Origin: Cristatella mucedo
Lineage: Eukaryota; Bryozoa; Phylactolaemata; Cristatellidae
Direction: 5' to 3'
NCBI GenBank assembly: GCA_009760855.2
Contig: WPIO01000017.1
Coordinates: forward strand, 2,747,501-2,811,500
DNA: 64,000 bases
In this document: positions 48,050 to 60,300 of the stretch, in pieces
Layout of the letters: the number at the start of each line of letters is the position of its first letter
How positions within the stretch are numbered: position 1 is the first letter of the stretch
Notes under the pieces: generated by a model
Databases searched by the model: none
What the model saw: only the letters and a program-made list of their open reading frames with translations
What the model was told of the DNA's origin: nothing
Translations under genes and position numbers: made by a program

Positions 48050-48303
48050 GTCATCGGGCGGTGCAGTATAAGCAGCGAAAATACTTAACCGTCGACTCGC
48101 GTAGAGCGAATTCGGCGCAGCAGCAGCCTCAGACGAGGACGTCTCTGCCAAAGCATGGCACATCGAGGATTGCACCGGACGCAGTGCGAACACGGCGGCA
48201 CCATCATACCTCTAAGAGGGCTGCACGACCCAGCCTCGGCTACAAGCCCACTCTCCGGCGCCTAGATGAGGTCGAGATCACGGTCGTGTCAGCGGAGTGG
48301 CAG
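48050..48303 (+). CDS. Putative exon of the same unnamed gene, basic (HRAVQYKQRKYLTVDSRR...)
   Basis: The acceptor ACTACTTTTGCAG precedes GT CAT CGG, and the donor is TGG CAG followed by GTAAAT. The 254 bp are fully open in the frame set by the exon at 45256-45716 (phase 1 in, phase 0 out). They encode HRAVQYKQRKYLTVDSRR, a Gln/Thr/His/Arg-rich basic middle (TRRHHHTSKRAARPSLGYKP) and LRRLDEVEITVVSAEWQ. The basic character suggests a nucleic-acid or chromatin partner, but that is only inference. No continuing exon in phase 0 was found; frames near 48594-48790 and 49047-49273 look coding-like but are out of phase. Confidence 0.45.
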
Positions 48304-48593
48304 GTAAATAGTTGAGCTTTCAAGGCTTGAAGCTAGCTGCTGCTCTGTGTGCCCGTTGTCAGCCGTGCTGGCTGACGCCAAATTGTGAAAAAGAAAGTAT
48401 TTAATTCTTCATAAAGATAAAAAGGCTAGCATATTCACCCTGTAGTTCATAAAGCTTGCAAACAAGCTGGATGTGGAAATCGAAAGCATTATTTCATAAG
48501 GAGTACCTCGAAGCAAAAGAGGTGTGGAGAAGGAGAGACTAGGGACAGTTAAGAGCAAGCTGGAAATGGCAGGTGCTCCAGTTGTGTAGCAGC

Positions 48594-48794
48594 CATCGTG
48601 CGATAAGACAACTTAGTTTCTCGCATCTAGGTAGCGAGGCTAATCCAAAATACAAACAAGCACGTGACACGTGGGCGATAAAATGCTTCCTGGATGCCAT
48701 GGTATCAGCTTGGGCTCCCGCCCAAGAGGCTCATCAGCACGCTAAACATTGCCGGTGGTTTTGCAAGCAAGAGATTATACGATCATCAGAATAG
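48594..48794 (+). other. Exon-like frame ending in a stop
   Basis: After the acceptor-like TTTCTCGCATCTAG the frame reads SEANPKYKQARDTWAIKCFL, then a His/Cys/Trp stretch and IIRSSE before TAG. The composition looks protein-like. The phase (1) does not fit the preceding putative exon end (0). Confidence 0.2.
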
Positions 48795-49046
48795 CTGGGC
48801 ATTGTGAAAAGCATGGAGGTTTGTTTGCTTCATAACAGTATTTCTCGAGTTCATCGCGCTCATGTGCATGTGTGCGCGCGCGAACGAGCATGTGTGTGCG
48901 TTTGTGTTTGCATGTTTTCATCTTGCATGTGCTGGCATGTATGCGTGCTTACCTACCTATCTGTTCTCGTGTGTTCGGACTTGCTGCTGCTTCTGCTTGG
49001 CGCTAGCTGCTGCCTGAAACTCGCTGCTGTTGACTGTCCATCCAGT

Positions 49047-49273
49047 GATCCCAGCAATGATCTTAATTTAAAGCAGAGCAGTGACAACGATGCCGAGTCC
49101 ACGTTGGATCACACTTACGGAGCTGCCGAGGCTAGCGAGCAACAGCAGCGACCAGATGAGACTACTACAAGTAATCACACACAACGAGGTTACTGCTGCG
49201 ATATTGGTGTGACTGGCAAGTTCAGAGGAGCTGAGGCTTGGCTGGGGAAGCCAACAGCAGATGGTGAGCTGGA
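49047..49273 (+). other. Exon-like frame, acidic/Gln-rich
   Basis: The acceptor-like TGTCCATCCAG precedes SDPSNDLNLKQSSDNDAEST, then EQQQRPDETTT and FRGAEAWLGKPTAD, with a donor-like GATG/GTGAGC. The entry phase (2) does not fit the putative exon at 48050-48303. It could belong to the same unnamed gene through a missing exon. Confidence 0.25.
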
Positions 49274-49289
49274 ACTTCTTGCTTAGTGG

Positions 49290-51100
49290 AGTCGACTAGT
49301 GATTATTGCCAAGTCTACTGATGTTTTTAGAATTGCATCTGCTCTGTTATCTGGAAAGCTGTCGGTGTATGCATCTTAACGTGCATGCATAACAACGCAG
49401 CAGCCGATGCAGTATCGAGACGTTGTTATATGTTATATTTTACCCCATGCTTGGTATTGTATGCACACGCATGTGTTAGCAGAACAGGTTCTTCATCTCG
49501 AAAGTTTTTCATGTAAAAAAAAAAACATTGTACTGCAAGCCCTGCAGCAAGGATAAAATGCTGGTTTTCATATAGCAGCTCTGTAGGCAAGCTGCGTGTT
49601 CTGTAGCCATTTTGTACCACGAGTGCATGCAGCATTAATCCTACGTTGCATGCCTGACCAAGGTACTTCTAGTGATTGTACATGTGGTCGATGCTTGTAG
49701 GCTTCGATGCCGTGCCAATTGTGCAGGAAGCCGAGAGATCTCGCCTCTTTCTCTTCACCGACAGCGATGCTCCCATTCCTTCTCGATTGGGACGCTTTTA
49801 ATCGCCCACTTGGGCAGAGGCGGCATCACTTTTAGACATTCGTCCGGGTAGGGATTGAGTCGTATTGAGCAGATGGCAAGCTATGTCTGATTGTGCCAGT
49901 CACCCATACTTGCTATCGACTCATCTTAGCTCAGGACATTGCCACAGGATCGTCGCACTCTGGATATTCGCCGGTGTATCAGTCTACTCAGTGGACCGCC
50001 TTCCTGAATGCATAAGGTTTCTCTCTCGTGTTAATTTATATTTTTTATATAACGTTGGCGAAGTTGCTTTGTGTTTTTTTAAGACCTCTGACGACCGACT
50101 AGACCATGGGCTAAAGATTGTGCTGCTTTAGGGAGCAGCGGAGCAAGTGTGGCAGGCAGATCTACCGAGAAGTACTTGGTTTCACATACGCTTAGCCTGC
50201 AGAGTGCAAGAGCGAATTGCTTCCTGTTGTGTAGCTGGGTTATTAATCAATCGCGTCCATTTCTCGGACGAAGTACCAAGCATTTCTCTTGCAATAAACT
50301 AAGCGAATAAGCTGTTGCTAATTTTCCCTTTAGATACTGTGCCAGGCTTCTGAGCAGCTCATTTGCTCACATCCAAGTTTATTGTGCTGCTGCATGGGTT
50401 CAAAGTGGCTAGTTCGATCGCATTAAGATTATGGGGCCAATTAGTGACCACACGGTGGGGCTGATAATCAGAGGCCATTTCTGCATTGCTGTTGCCCTGT
50501 AGGCGATGTAGGGGAGCAGTCAGTACCGCCTGCTCCAAGCTAGCCTGGCCAACGTTCGCTTAGTCAAACTACCTTGCATCTAATTCTAGCTGCTGAATAA
50601 AAAAAACATGGCATGTGATAGGAAGTATCCAAATTAAACTAGCCCATTCTTGTATTATTGAACATATCCTTGCAGCAAAGGCGCCATGTGTGCTATGAAA
50701 GTGGGGAATCACTGGAAGCAGTCAATCCATTGACAGTATACAAGCATCGCCAGGTTCGGACTCGACCCCTCCGCGACACGGCACGGCATGTTCATTGTTC
50801 TGTGCGTCTCCTGCAGACAGATATAGCAAGTATATGAAGTGCAGGAAATCTAGTGCTTGTATAACAGTAGAGCTAACATTATGATTTCACATAATGCAGC
50901 ACTGTTTGTATTTTTAAGGAGCATGCATCTCAAGATATACAGTTCAGCACGTCGTTAACATAGGGTCTCACTTACTGCTTTGTCCAGAAGACAGGCAAGA
51001 TCAGGGAGTTCATCACGGCGATGGCAGCATCCCCCCTAGAATGCTGTCCCTCGATTCCTGGCTGCACCTCAATGTCTACATTCAAGCAGGTCACTAGTGA
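49290..51100. other. No gene or repeat recognised
   Basis: Ordinary composition, with only short frames. Confidence 0.4.
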
Positions 51101-51104
51101 TCTC

Positions 51105-52965
51105 GTCCCGTTCATATCCCAATCAAAAAACTTTGGACCCTACTCCCACTGTCCTGCTCCTACGTTGCATTGATCTGCTGCTGTCATGCATAACTAACAT
51201 CATTAGTGTCATTAGCCTCAAGTCATGTCCGAGCACCTTTCAAAAAAGCTGTAGTCAGGCCACTACTCAAGAAAGCGACACTAGACCAAGAGAACTTAAG
51301 CAAGTACTGCTCAGTTTCCCCTCTACCATTCCTATCAAAGTGGAACGACACTGGAACGAGTCGTAGCAGACCTACTGAACACATATATTGAAACTTCAAA
51401 CCTTGCTAGTAAGTTCCAGACTGGCTTTAGAGCTAATCACTCCACAGGGTCATCATTGCTTAGGGTATACAACGACCTACTTAGGAATGCAGACATGGGT
51501 AGAGTGTCTCTACTTGTTTTGCTCGATCTTTCGGCAGCTTTTGATTCTATCGATCACCGAGTCCTTCTTGAGCGCCTCTCATCTCGCCTGGGCATCACTG
51601 GCACTGCTCTGCAATGGTTCGGTCCTATCTCAGTGGGACACTCCAGAAAATTGATGTGAATGGAAAAAGATCATCCGAGGTACCTCTGAAATATTGGGAA
51701 CCTCAGGGCTCCGTGCTAGGTGCCTAGGAAGAGATTGTGTTCTCTGAGGGCACTTTATCAAGTGCATTATTATTATTTTTATTAGGTCCGGTTATTTTTG
51801 CGGTTTATACTCTCCCTCTTGATGTGATTGCCAAGCACAATCTAGGCTTTCACTTTTAAGTGGATGACACTCAGTTGCACCTTTGCTTTGATCGCTCCCA
51901 GCCTTCAAGCATGCCGAATTCTCATAACTCCCTTACTGCATGTATTGATGACATCCACACATGAATGGCAGCAAATTTTCTTAAATTAAATGATGATAGA
52001 ACTAACTTACTAGTTATGGGCAAACCAAGTGGGATTCGGAAATTGGAAAGGCTAACGCTCAAAATCGGCTCTGCCAGCATCTCCTGTTGAATCTGCACGA
52101 AATCTAGGTGTCATGTTCCAAAGTGACCTTTCGTTAGACGACCACATGAGCTCCATAATCAAGTCTGCCTACTAACTTTCAGCTACATAAAATTGCTAAA
52201 ATTCGGGCTCGTTTAGATAGGGATGCCACATCTAAGTTGGTCCGTGCATTTGTGACATCCCGTCTTGACATCTGTAACTCACTGCTTGCTGGTCTACCGA
52301 CCTGTGCGCTCAGGCGCTTACAGCTGGTGCAAAACTCGGCAGCTAGGCTTGTCTGTCATGATCGTAGCAGTTGCCTCACCTCACCACTTCTCGCTTACCT
52401 GCACTGGCTCCCAGTCGAGCAACGCATCGACATCAAGGCTCTGTCACTCCCTTGTGGGTCTCTTTATTCTTTGGCTCCAGCCTACCTATCAGATCTACTC
52501 ACCCACCAGCCTAAGAATCGTACCACTCGCTTTTCGGAATCTAATCGTTTACCTATACCTCGTACAAACCTCAACTCCTTTGGAGACCGTGCATTTAGTT
52601 CGTATGCTCGCAAAACCTGGAACTTACTTCTGACTTGCGTCTCGACATCCCTGATTTGACCACATTTAAAAAGAACTAAAAAACGCCTATTTAAACCAGC
52701 ATTTAGTGGGTCCCTGTGATTCGTCCTTGGTGTGCTTACGCGTGCTGACACCGTGCATGCTGCCACTAACCACGTTTGCATGCTGACCCTGTGCATGTCA
52801 CCCCTAACCATGTTATTCGTTTTGTTTATCAAGCATGATATTACTCACCATTCAATCGCGTTTCCCTTTGCAGCAAATGTAAAGCGCCTAGAAAGAGATT
52901 TGAGTTCTCCGAGTTCTCCGATTTGAGGGCTCTTTATCAGGTCCTTTATTATTAAGCAGGAACCA
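51105..52965 (+). mobile_element. LINE-A, RT-bearing copy with a nested tail
   Basis: This is the copy that reaches furthest upstream: LLSCITNIISVIS and PFKKAVVRPLLKKATLDQEN precede the RT, then LLVLLDLSAAFDSIDHRVLL. At 51719-51787 a bare LINE-A tail (GCCTAGGAAGAGATTGTGTT...ATTATTATT) is inserted between the codons for GSVLG and the following P-V, with AGGT on both sides. The RT continues in broken frames (TTTCACTTTTAAGTGGATGA replaces the YADD codons, with a stop). The C-terminal part (52237-52660), 3' UTR and tail follow. Confidence 0.92.
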
Positions 52966-54120
52966 CCTAGGTCCTGGCATGACAGACAAACGTCTTGGTC
53001 GCCAGAGCAACGTCGGTGTGTCAATTTGCCAACCACAGGCACCTGTGTGGTCGCAATCTCTCAGTTGGCCTATAGAAATTAGAGTGTGACTAAGATGCCT
53101 TAGCCTTCGATAAATGTCGTGGCCAGCAATAGTTTGCTTCTTTCCGGTCCAGCCCTGAACATCCCACGGGACTGCAGTTAAGCTATATTCGATTCGACAA
53201 ACGGTTCGGTTTCAATTTATTATTGTGGGTCAAATAGGTTGAGAAAGGGCCTAGGGCAGACACTTTTACAATCCAACACAAGAATGTTCGTGCTGCATGT
53301 GTTGTACAGCAAGCCAATGAAGCTCAGTGAGTTCAGCTCAGCAGTTCAGTGAGCAAAAACTAGGTGCCTCACTACGAGGGGCAAAGGCAGTGATGATCAA
53401 TCAGCCCGATCCTACTTCCTTAGCTGCATTTGCAAAGTGCCTAGAAATAGATCTAGTAGAGATATGTAACACATTTAGAAAGAGACTCTGAGATTGTGTG
53501 GCTCCACTATTACTAGTGTTGTTATGTTTTTTACAATCAATCCCACAGTACGATAACGTACAAATTACAGAACTATTTAGACGAGTAGAACTAGGTATAA
53601 TAGGTGGCTGCATTACCCAGGTGACTTGGAAAGTTATTCACAGGCCCTATCTCTGCCAAAACTGTTGATTATTCATGCACTACACAAAAATAACCTTAGC
53701 TACCTACTTATTGTGACCTGAGTACAGGGACACAAGTCAGGTTAAATAGAATTGTACCCCACTGGCTCAGTTTCACGAGATGATCTGGCAGCTCCACGGG
53801 AAAGCACTCGAAATGCCTGACCGGACCCAAAACTGTGCACCCTGCTGATTCCGTGGACAAGTGACTTACCATCACCGCTGAGATGAAAATCTTAGCAAAT
53901 GACTTTCATCGACACGATATTCTTTTGAGGATCAATGAATAAAATATGTACGTTATCTTGGGGGAGTGAGATTGCCATGAAACTTGTAACTTTCCAGGAA
54001 CGTACCCTTGGACCACTTCCAGCGAATTATTAGTAAGCTCATAACTTCTAGCTCATCTTTCTTAACAATACAGAAATATTAGGCGTAGCACGATCCAGGC
54101 AAGACAAACGGCCAGTTTAT
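52966..54120. other. No gene recognised; 3' flank of ZC3H15
   Basis: A weak LINE-A-like tail motif (GCAAAGTGCCTAGAAATAGA) is at about 53432. Otherwise nothing is supported. Confidence 0.4.
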
Positions 54121-54122
54121 AA

Positions 54123-54128
54123 TTTATT
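54123..54128 (-). terminator. Polyadenylation signal of ZC3H15 (AATAAA)
   Basis: A canonical AATAAA on the minus strand starts 22 nt after the ZC3H15 stop codon. Cleavage would be expected near 54100, giving a 3' UTR of roughly 50 nt. The position fits, but there is no transcript evidence. Confidence 0.6.
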
Positions 54129-54150
54129 ACACCGTCATTACACCGTACAT

Positions 54151-54341
54151 TCAATTATCAAGGGTGAGGGTCTCAAGATCTTCATCTATGTCGTCCATAT
54201 CCTCGGCAGCGAAAAGATCCTCATCAATTGGTTCATCCACAGCAGCTTCGTCATCCTCATCACTGCTGCCCACTGTTGCAGCCATTGCAGCAGCAATGGC
54301 CTCTTCTGTCTTCTGCTCTTGTGACGATGCCAAATCACCAG
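54151..54341 (-). CDS. ZC3H15: ZC3H15 last coding exon with stop codon
   Basis: The acceptor CTATTTTAG precedes CT GGT GAT TTG. The 62 complete codons read [19 protein letters not shown], then a Ser/Asp/Glu-rich stretch, then [20 protein letters not shown] and finally DLETLTLDN before TGA at 54151-54153. The end matches the vertebrate pattern DENLFTGEDLDELEEEL ending near NTLDLEE. The acidic tail is the family's usual C-terminus. Just downstream is an AATAAA polyadenylation signal, so the 3' UTR appears very short. Confidence 0.94.
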
Positions 54342-57300
54342 CTAAAATAGACCATGTCATTATTAACTATATGTAATGCAGCTAGTACTATACTCACCAA
54401 CGAGCAGACAACGCTAAATATAGCAACTACTCCTATTGTGTACACTTAAAGCTCGATATGCGTGCCACAGTTGCTTCTTGGCAGTATCTGAATACCCAAA
54501 AATCACTGGCAAATGATAAAACAGTGGTAAAATACAGAAAGGTATCAGCAAAAACTGCCGTTTACGGTGAACAATCTCATGCAGTCAAGATTCCAGAGGT
54601 GTGGTCACCACTGGTGACATTGCAAAAGACGACCAATGCCATGTAACAATGAGCTACCTGGGCAGCTTATCAGCAGTCTGAGGATCGGGAAGCAGTCAAT
54701 CTGAAAGCCCTTTAAATCTCTAAGTAGCAGGGCATTTCTACTATTTCTCTTCTACTCTTTATGAAATTGGTACAAATATGACAGTCCACTTGCTCCAGAA
54801 GAAATCCTGGGACACTTAGAAAAGTCTCTGTTACAGGAGTCCTCAATGGGCAGTACACTTTTAACTAGTCAGTATCGACAAAGCACTAGGCTAGGATACC
54901 CGATTGTGGCAAGTCGTCAGTCACATTGCTACATCCTCCGACGAAAGTGTACAGTTCCTGGGGGCAGCAGAAAAGCCCCGAGGTCTTCTATGCAGTCGCT
55001 CTATAGACAAACGGGCAAAACCAGTCCCCCCAAAGGGTCTCAGGTTGCAGTGAAGTCTTTAATGTCCGTGATGGCACACTAGGTAAGGCGGTTGCTTTCA
55101 CGATCTCGGTCCCGAGGTCGTGGGTTCGATTCCTGCAGTGGGCGATTCTTTATCGCCACTGCAAGCGGTGGTGATAGCCGTAAAGGCTCTTCTGTCGCTA
55201 TACAAAAAGAGGCTGTTTAATGAGCTAGGATTTATTTATTTATTTATTTAATGTCAAACCTTGCTGTGCCTTTACCCATGTAATAATAATAATTTGTATA
55301 TCGTCCTCGGAGAACTTAAAGGCTAGGTCTCCAAAAGATATAAGATTCGTATGAGGTGCAGCAATATGATTAAATTCAGCAGATCAGATGTTACGATACC
55401 TAGCCTGGTGAGAGAGTAGATCTGATAGGTAGGCTGGAGCCAAAGAATGAAGGGACCTAAAAGTGAGCGACAAAACCTTTAAGTCGATGCATTGCTTGAC
55501 TGGTAGCCAGTGCAGGTCCGCGAGAAGCTGTGTGATGTGGCAACTGCGATGCTCACGACAGACAAGCCTAGCTGCAGAATTTTGCACCAGTTGTAAGCGC
55601 CTGATTGCACATGCCGGTAGACCAGCAAGCAGTGAGTTGCAGAAATCAAGGTGGGATATCACAAATGTATGGACCAACTTAGATGTGGTATTCCTATCTA
55701 AACAAGCCCGAATTTTAGCATTATATAGCTAAATAGCTAAAAATAAATAGCTATATAGCTAAAAGTAGACAGACTTGACTGTGATGCTGAAGTGGAGGTC
55801 TAATGAAATGTCACTTTGGAACAGGACACCTAGATTTCGTGCAGATTCAGCAAGAGATTTGCTGGCAGAACCAATTTTGAGCATGAGGTTTTTCAATTTC
55901 TGAATCACATTTGGTTTGCCCATAACCAGTAAGTTGGTTTATCCTCATTCAATTTAAGAAAGTTTGCTGTCCGTGTGCAAATGTCAGCAATACATCCAGC
56001 AAGGGAGTTGAGAGAATTCGACGTGCTAGAAGGCTGGAACGGATCAAAGCAAAGGTACAATTGAGTGCCATCTGCATAGAATTGAAAGCCTAGGTTGTCC
56101 CAGGCAATCACATCGGCAGAGGGAGAGTATAGACGTGAAAAGATCTGGACCAAGCATAAAGCCCCGAGGTACGCCTACCCCCGTTACTCCTCGGATAGTC
56201 TTTGTCCGTTCACATCAATGCTCTGGGGTCTCCCAACGAGATAGGACCTGAACCATTATAGAGCAGTGCCAGAGATGCCCTGGCAAGATGAGTGGTACTC
56301 GAGAAAGACTTGGTTATCGATAGTTTCAAAAGCTACCAAAAGAACAAAACAACCTGAGAGACTCTAACTAAGTTTGCATTCCTAAGAAGGTCATTGTACA
56401 CCTGAAGCAATGCTGACTCGACGGAGTGATCAGCTCTAAAACCAGACTGGAACTCACTAGCTAGGTTTGAAGTTTCATTAAGAGTTCAGCTGGTTTGCCA
56501 CAACTCGTTCCAGTGCCTTTGGTGGTAGATCGCGATGCATGCGTGAAGTTAAAATTTCTGATTTCGGCTGGATACATTTTGCTTTATATGTCCACAGTTA
56601 AGGAAAATAAAGCTCCAGGACGTTTGATGACGAATATAGTAAAATATATCTAGCCGAAATCGGAAATTTTCCCAGACTCGTATAAAACGAGCTGAGCTGA
56701 ACACATGTTTTAAATTTCACTCCGATATGTGAAGAATTAGCCGAGTTATAGAATTTACAAGGCACCAACCGACCCTGGAAATGAAGCTGTATTAAAGTCA
56801 CAAGAATGCACTTCAACAAGCTTCAAGCATGTATCGCGATCTACCAAGATTCGACAAGTTGGGATACAAGTTGCATATGATGCAGAGATCGGTAAATTGT
56901 TTATTTGTAGATTTGTTGCTTCTGGTTTACATCCGGTTAGACGTGGTTTGCATAACCATGTTTTCTTTCATGTGGAAGTCGTCAGAACTTCCGATCCCAG
57001 TTCTAACATATTTGTCTTTCGAAAGGTACCCTTGCCGGACAAATTGTATATGCATTTTCTTGACATTCCCCCTCAAACCTACATTTTGGCCACACTGTTT
57101 CTCTCCTTTCCACATTGCTCAGAATGCTACCGAGTTCTGCTACGTTGATCTATTAAACGGATTACACCCGGCTCTTTTTCCATGCTAACTGAATTTTGGT
57201 AATATAAGATTATACTCTGATAGACGAGCATGGCAGTAAGTGAAATACGTGTCAATTTGACGTGATAGCTAGTATATCTCATGCACATAACTACCAGCTG

Positions 57301-60300
57301 AGTGTCCGAATGTCTGTGCTAACTGGGACTGGGGGATCACATACTGCTACAAAGAAGCTAGCTATACCAACCTGCAGCAGCAGCACCATCAGCTTCTCCA
57401 GACGCAGTACCAAACTGCCTCACTGTCGGGGCGACGGTGCCACTACCATCGTTTTCTTGTGCTAATGAAGCTAGATCTGCTAGATCAATGGCCCTGTACG
57501 AAGTGGCTTGTGCCTAAAATCAAAAGAATACAAACAAGGTCACCCTATTACTGGTGCAAGGCAAACAATACAAACGGGGGGGGGGGCTTATGTCCGGAGC
57601 AGCAGATTAGTCTGCCCAAAAAGCCCGTTTCAGAAAAAATTTGCAGAAATACTTCGTAGAAGAAACGAAGGAAAAGAACACAATTGCTTGCTATCGCTAA
57701 AACCTTTAAACGTTAACCCTGCACGCAACTGCAAGGTTGCTGATGCCCAACACAACACGTCAGGCTTTTAAGTTATAATTCAACACCCAGAGGTCCAACA
57801 AACACAATCGGCCCCTTCAAAAAGTACACAATATTTGAGACGAAGGTTTACCGAGATAATGGTGTTTTTCTAGCTATTACCCCGAGAAAGTCGACAGAAA
57901 CAGTGGCATCGTCGGCTTCTACTTTTGACCTTGTCATTAGCTACAGCTAATACTTCCAGATTGCTAGTCTGTCACTTGTTTTTCACCATGGGCTGGTCTT
58001 GACTGCCTTCAAAGGCTAAGACCCACGAATGAGGTACATCCATTGCCTAATAGACTTTCGGTATCTTCGGTGCCACTCAGCACAAAAGTAACTTCCTAGA
58101 ATACCCACTGCCCGAACCCACAGCTACCACAGTGAGAGGAGAGAGGCACGACTCGAGCTTGAGCTCACAGCAAACGACACTCGGGGAATTTGCATCCTTA
58201 CCATAGCCAACACGAAGTGGGTGGGCAGGTGATCAGAAAACTAGAAGCTATAGCTGCATGGCATAAATAGACGGTGACACCATGCACACGGCGATGGCTG
58301 GTTACGAGCTACTGCACATAGCCGCTATCAGTACACGAGTCTACTTCCAATTCAGATAGAATTGTAGAGCAAAGGGAGTGCACGGACCAACCAAAAGACA
58401 ATTCAGGGGCTACAGGTCCAATTTTATTCTGTCATATCACCTCTTAAAAGTCAACTTTGTGCTTTTAGGCTCTTCAAAATGGCTGTAAAAGATAAGAATG
58501 AGGCTAGGCAAAAAGACAGTGACCGGGTACTATTTTTTTGTATGTTGCACTCTAAACACACACGACTAACACTCTAAATATGGAAAACTAGCGACCATCA
58601 GTTTTGCCGAACCCATCTCAACTATTACCATCGACTATTACTTTAGGCAGTTTCAAAAGCCGACTATCCCCGAGGATCCAAACGAGTGAAATTTAAGCAA
58701 AAATAAACACAACAGTCCAACAGCCGATTTATTTGGTATGACAACTACAGCACGGTCGGTAGAAGCACTAATGCAACTAGGACATTACCCCTTCCTGATT
58801 AACAATCAGTTCTGCTATTAGGGCTGGCAAGGACTCAACGAGTCTCAAAGTTATATCAGATGGAATATTGCATGCCAAACCACTTGAAACGTGTCCCATA
58901 ATTTGGCCGGTGATCACGACTTTTAGTAAACAAGCTGAAGTTTTCGTAATCTTTGAATGCTTGCCTTTTTATGCCAACAGCAAAACTTGGAAGACAATCT
59001 GGGGTCAAAGATTTCGAAAGGCTTTGAGTTTAATATCTCATTGCAGCTAATCATATATAACAGCATTCGGTAATGCTTTTTTCCACTCAAATCCATATAT
59101 CTGGAGATGCATACAGTGCTACCACACAAACTTTGATCACTATGAGAATCAGCACAATTCTCAAACATTGCAGTGTTTTGAAAAGTCAATGTTAAAAAGT
59201 CTACAAAAGGGTATTATTAATATGGGAATCAATCGTTCATGCTGACCCCTTGGTTAGCCTATTAGATGTAAAAAAAAACATTCAAAATTAAATCGTTTGG
59301 CTGTTTCTGTTGAGTTCGAAAGCATTTGCGATTTCCAAAGGATAGTTCTTGGAAGAACCATGTGAACCTCGGTAGCACCACAGCACCATCGTGAAGTGGG
59401 AACTGTTACAAGTGTCAGGTGTCCTGTCTCGAAAATGTATTTCGATTACTGTGCTGCACACTTCTTCAGAAACAATCAAGGTTTGAGACGTGCGGTTTTG
59501 CACATGCGGCTATGCAGGCCGGACCTCTTTTGAGACTATGCAAGAAATCGAAGTTGCAGGTAGAGCAAGAAACTGTCAACTACGTATCCTGCAGAAAGCA
59601 TGGTCCGAGGAACGTTACCCAACAGCTCTAGAGGTTTTGGAAACAACCCAAGGTCTGTGTGCATCCAGTAAATCTCCCTTCCTCAGTGCTTAGACAATGC
59701 CATAAAAATATCCTTCGAAGATGACCCTTATGTCAGAAGCTAGAAATAGCCCCGGATACTGCAAAGTAGGATCATCTTGTAATGTAATGTATCTCCGTCT
59801 GTAACTCAACAAAGTCATAAAGACCACGTGGGAGTTACGCAGGAGAGTTTTGTATAGCGCACTCACAGCCTAAGCTGCTTTCGGTACGCATTCGGTACCC
59901 AACAGACTTCGTCTCACGCAACCAAGAGAAAGTAGTAAGCATAGCACAGTCAGGAGAGCAGTTGAGGTAGTGAGTGGCATGGAAGTAGCAGCTCAGGACC
60001 ACTGAAAAGGATGTGCCATAGTCGGCAGCAGAAGAGTAGCTGTCGTTGCAAAAGAATTGTGGAAGCGAGTTCCACAGGCTAGGACCTGCAGAGCTAAAGC
60101 TTCTGTCGCCAACGGTCTTTAAGCGGAGGAATGGAACAGCTAATTTAGTGTCCACACAGGACCTGAGGACGCGAAGAGGCTAAAACTGGTGCAGCAGTTC
60201 AGCTAGGTATGAAGGAGCCAAGCCGTCGTGGGCTTTGTGGGTCAGGGTAAGAACTTTGCTCTGTATCTGTTGCTCAACCAGCATCCAACCTAGCTCTTTT

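Noticed and set aside
57893-57953. Minus-strand [14 protein letters not shown] as the missing ZC3H15 exon
   Set aside because: It resembles EVDDSVSVNDIDLS of the human protein, but its donor phase (0) does not fit the next exon (phase 1) and the following LYIPRDVDE-like part is absent.
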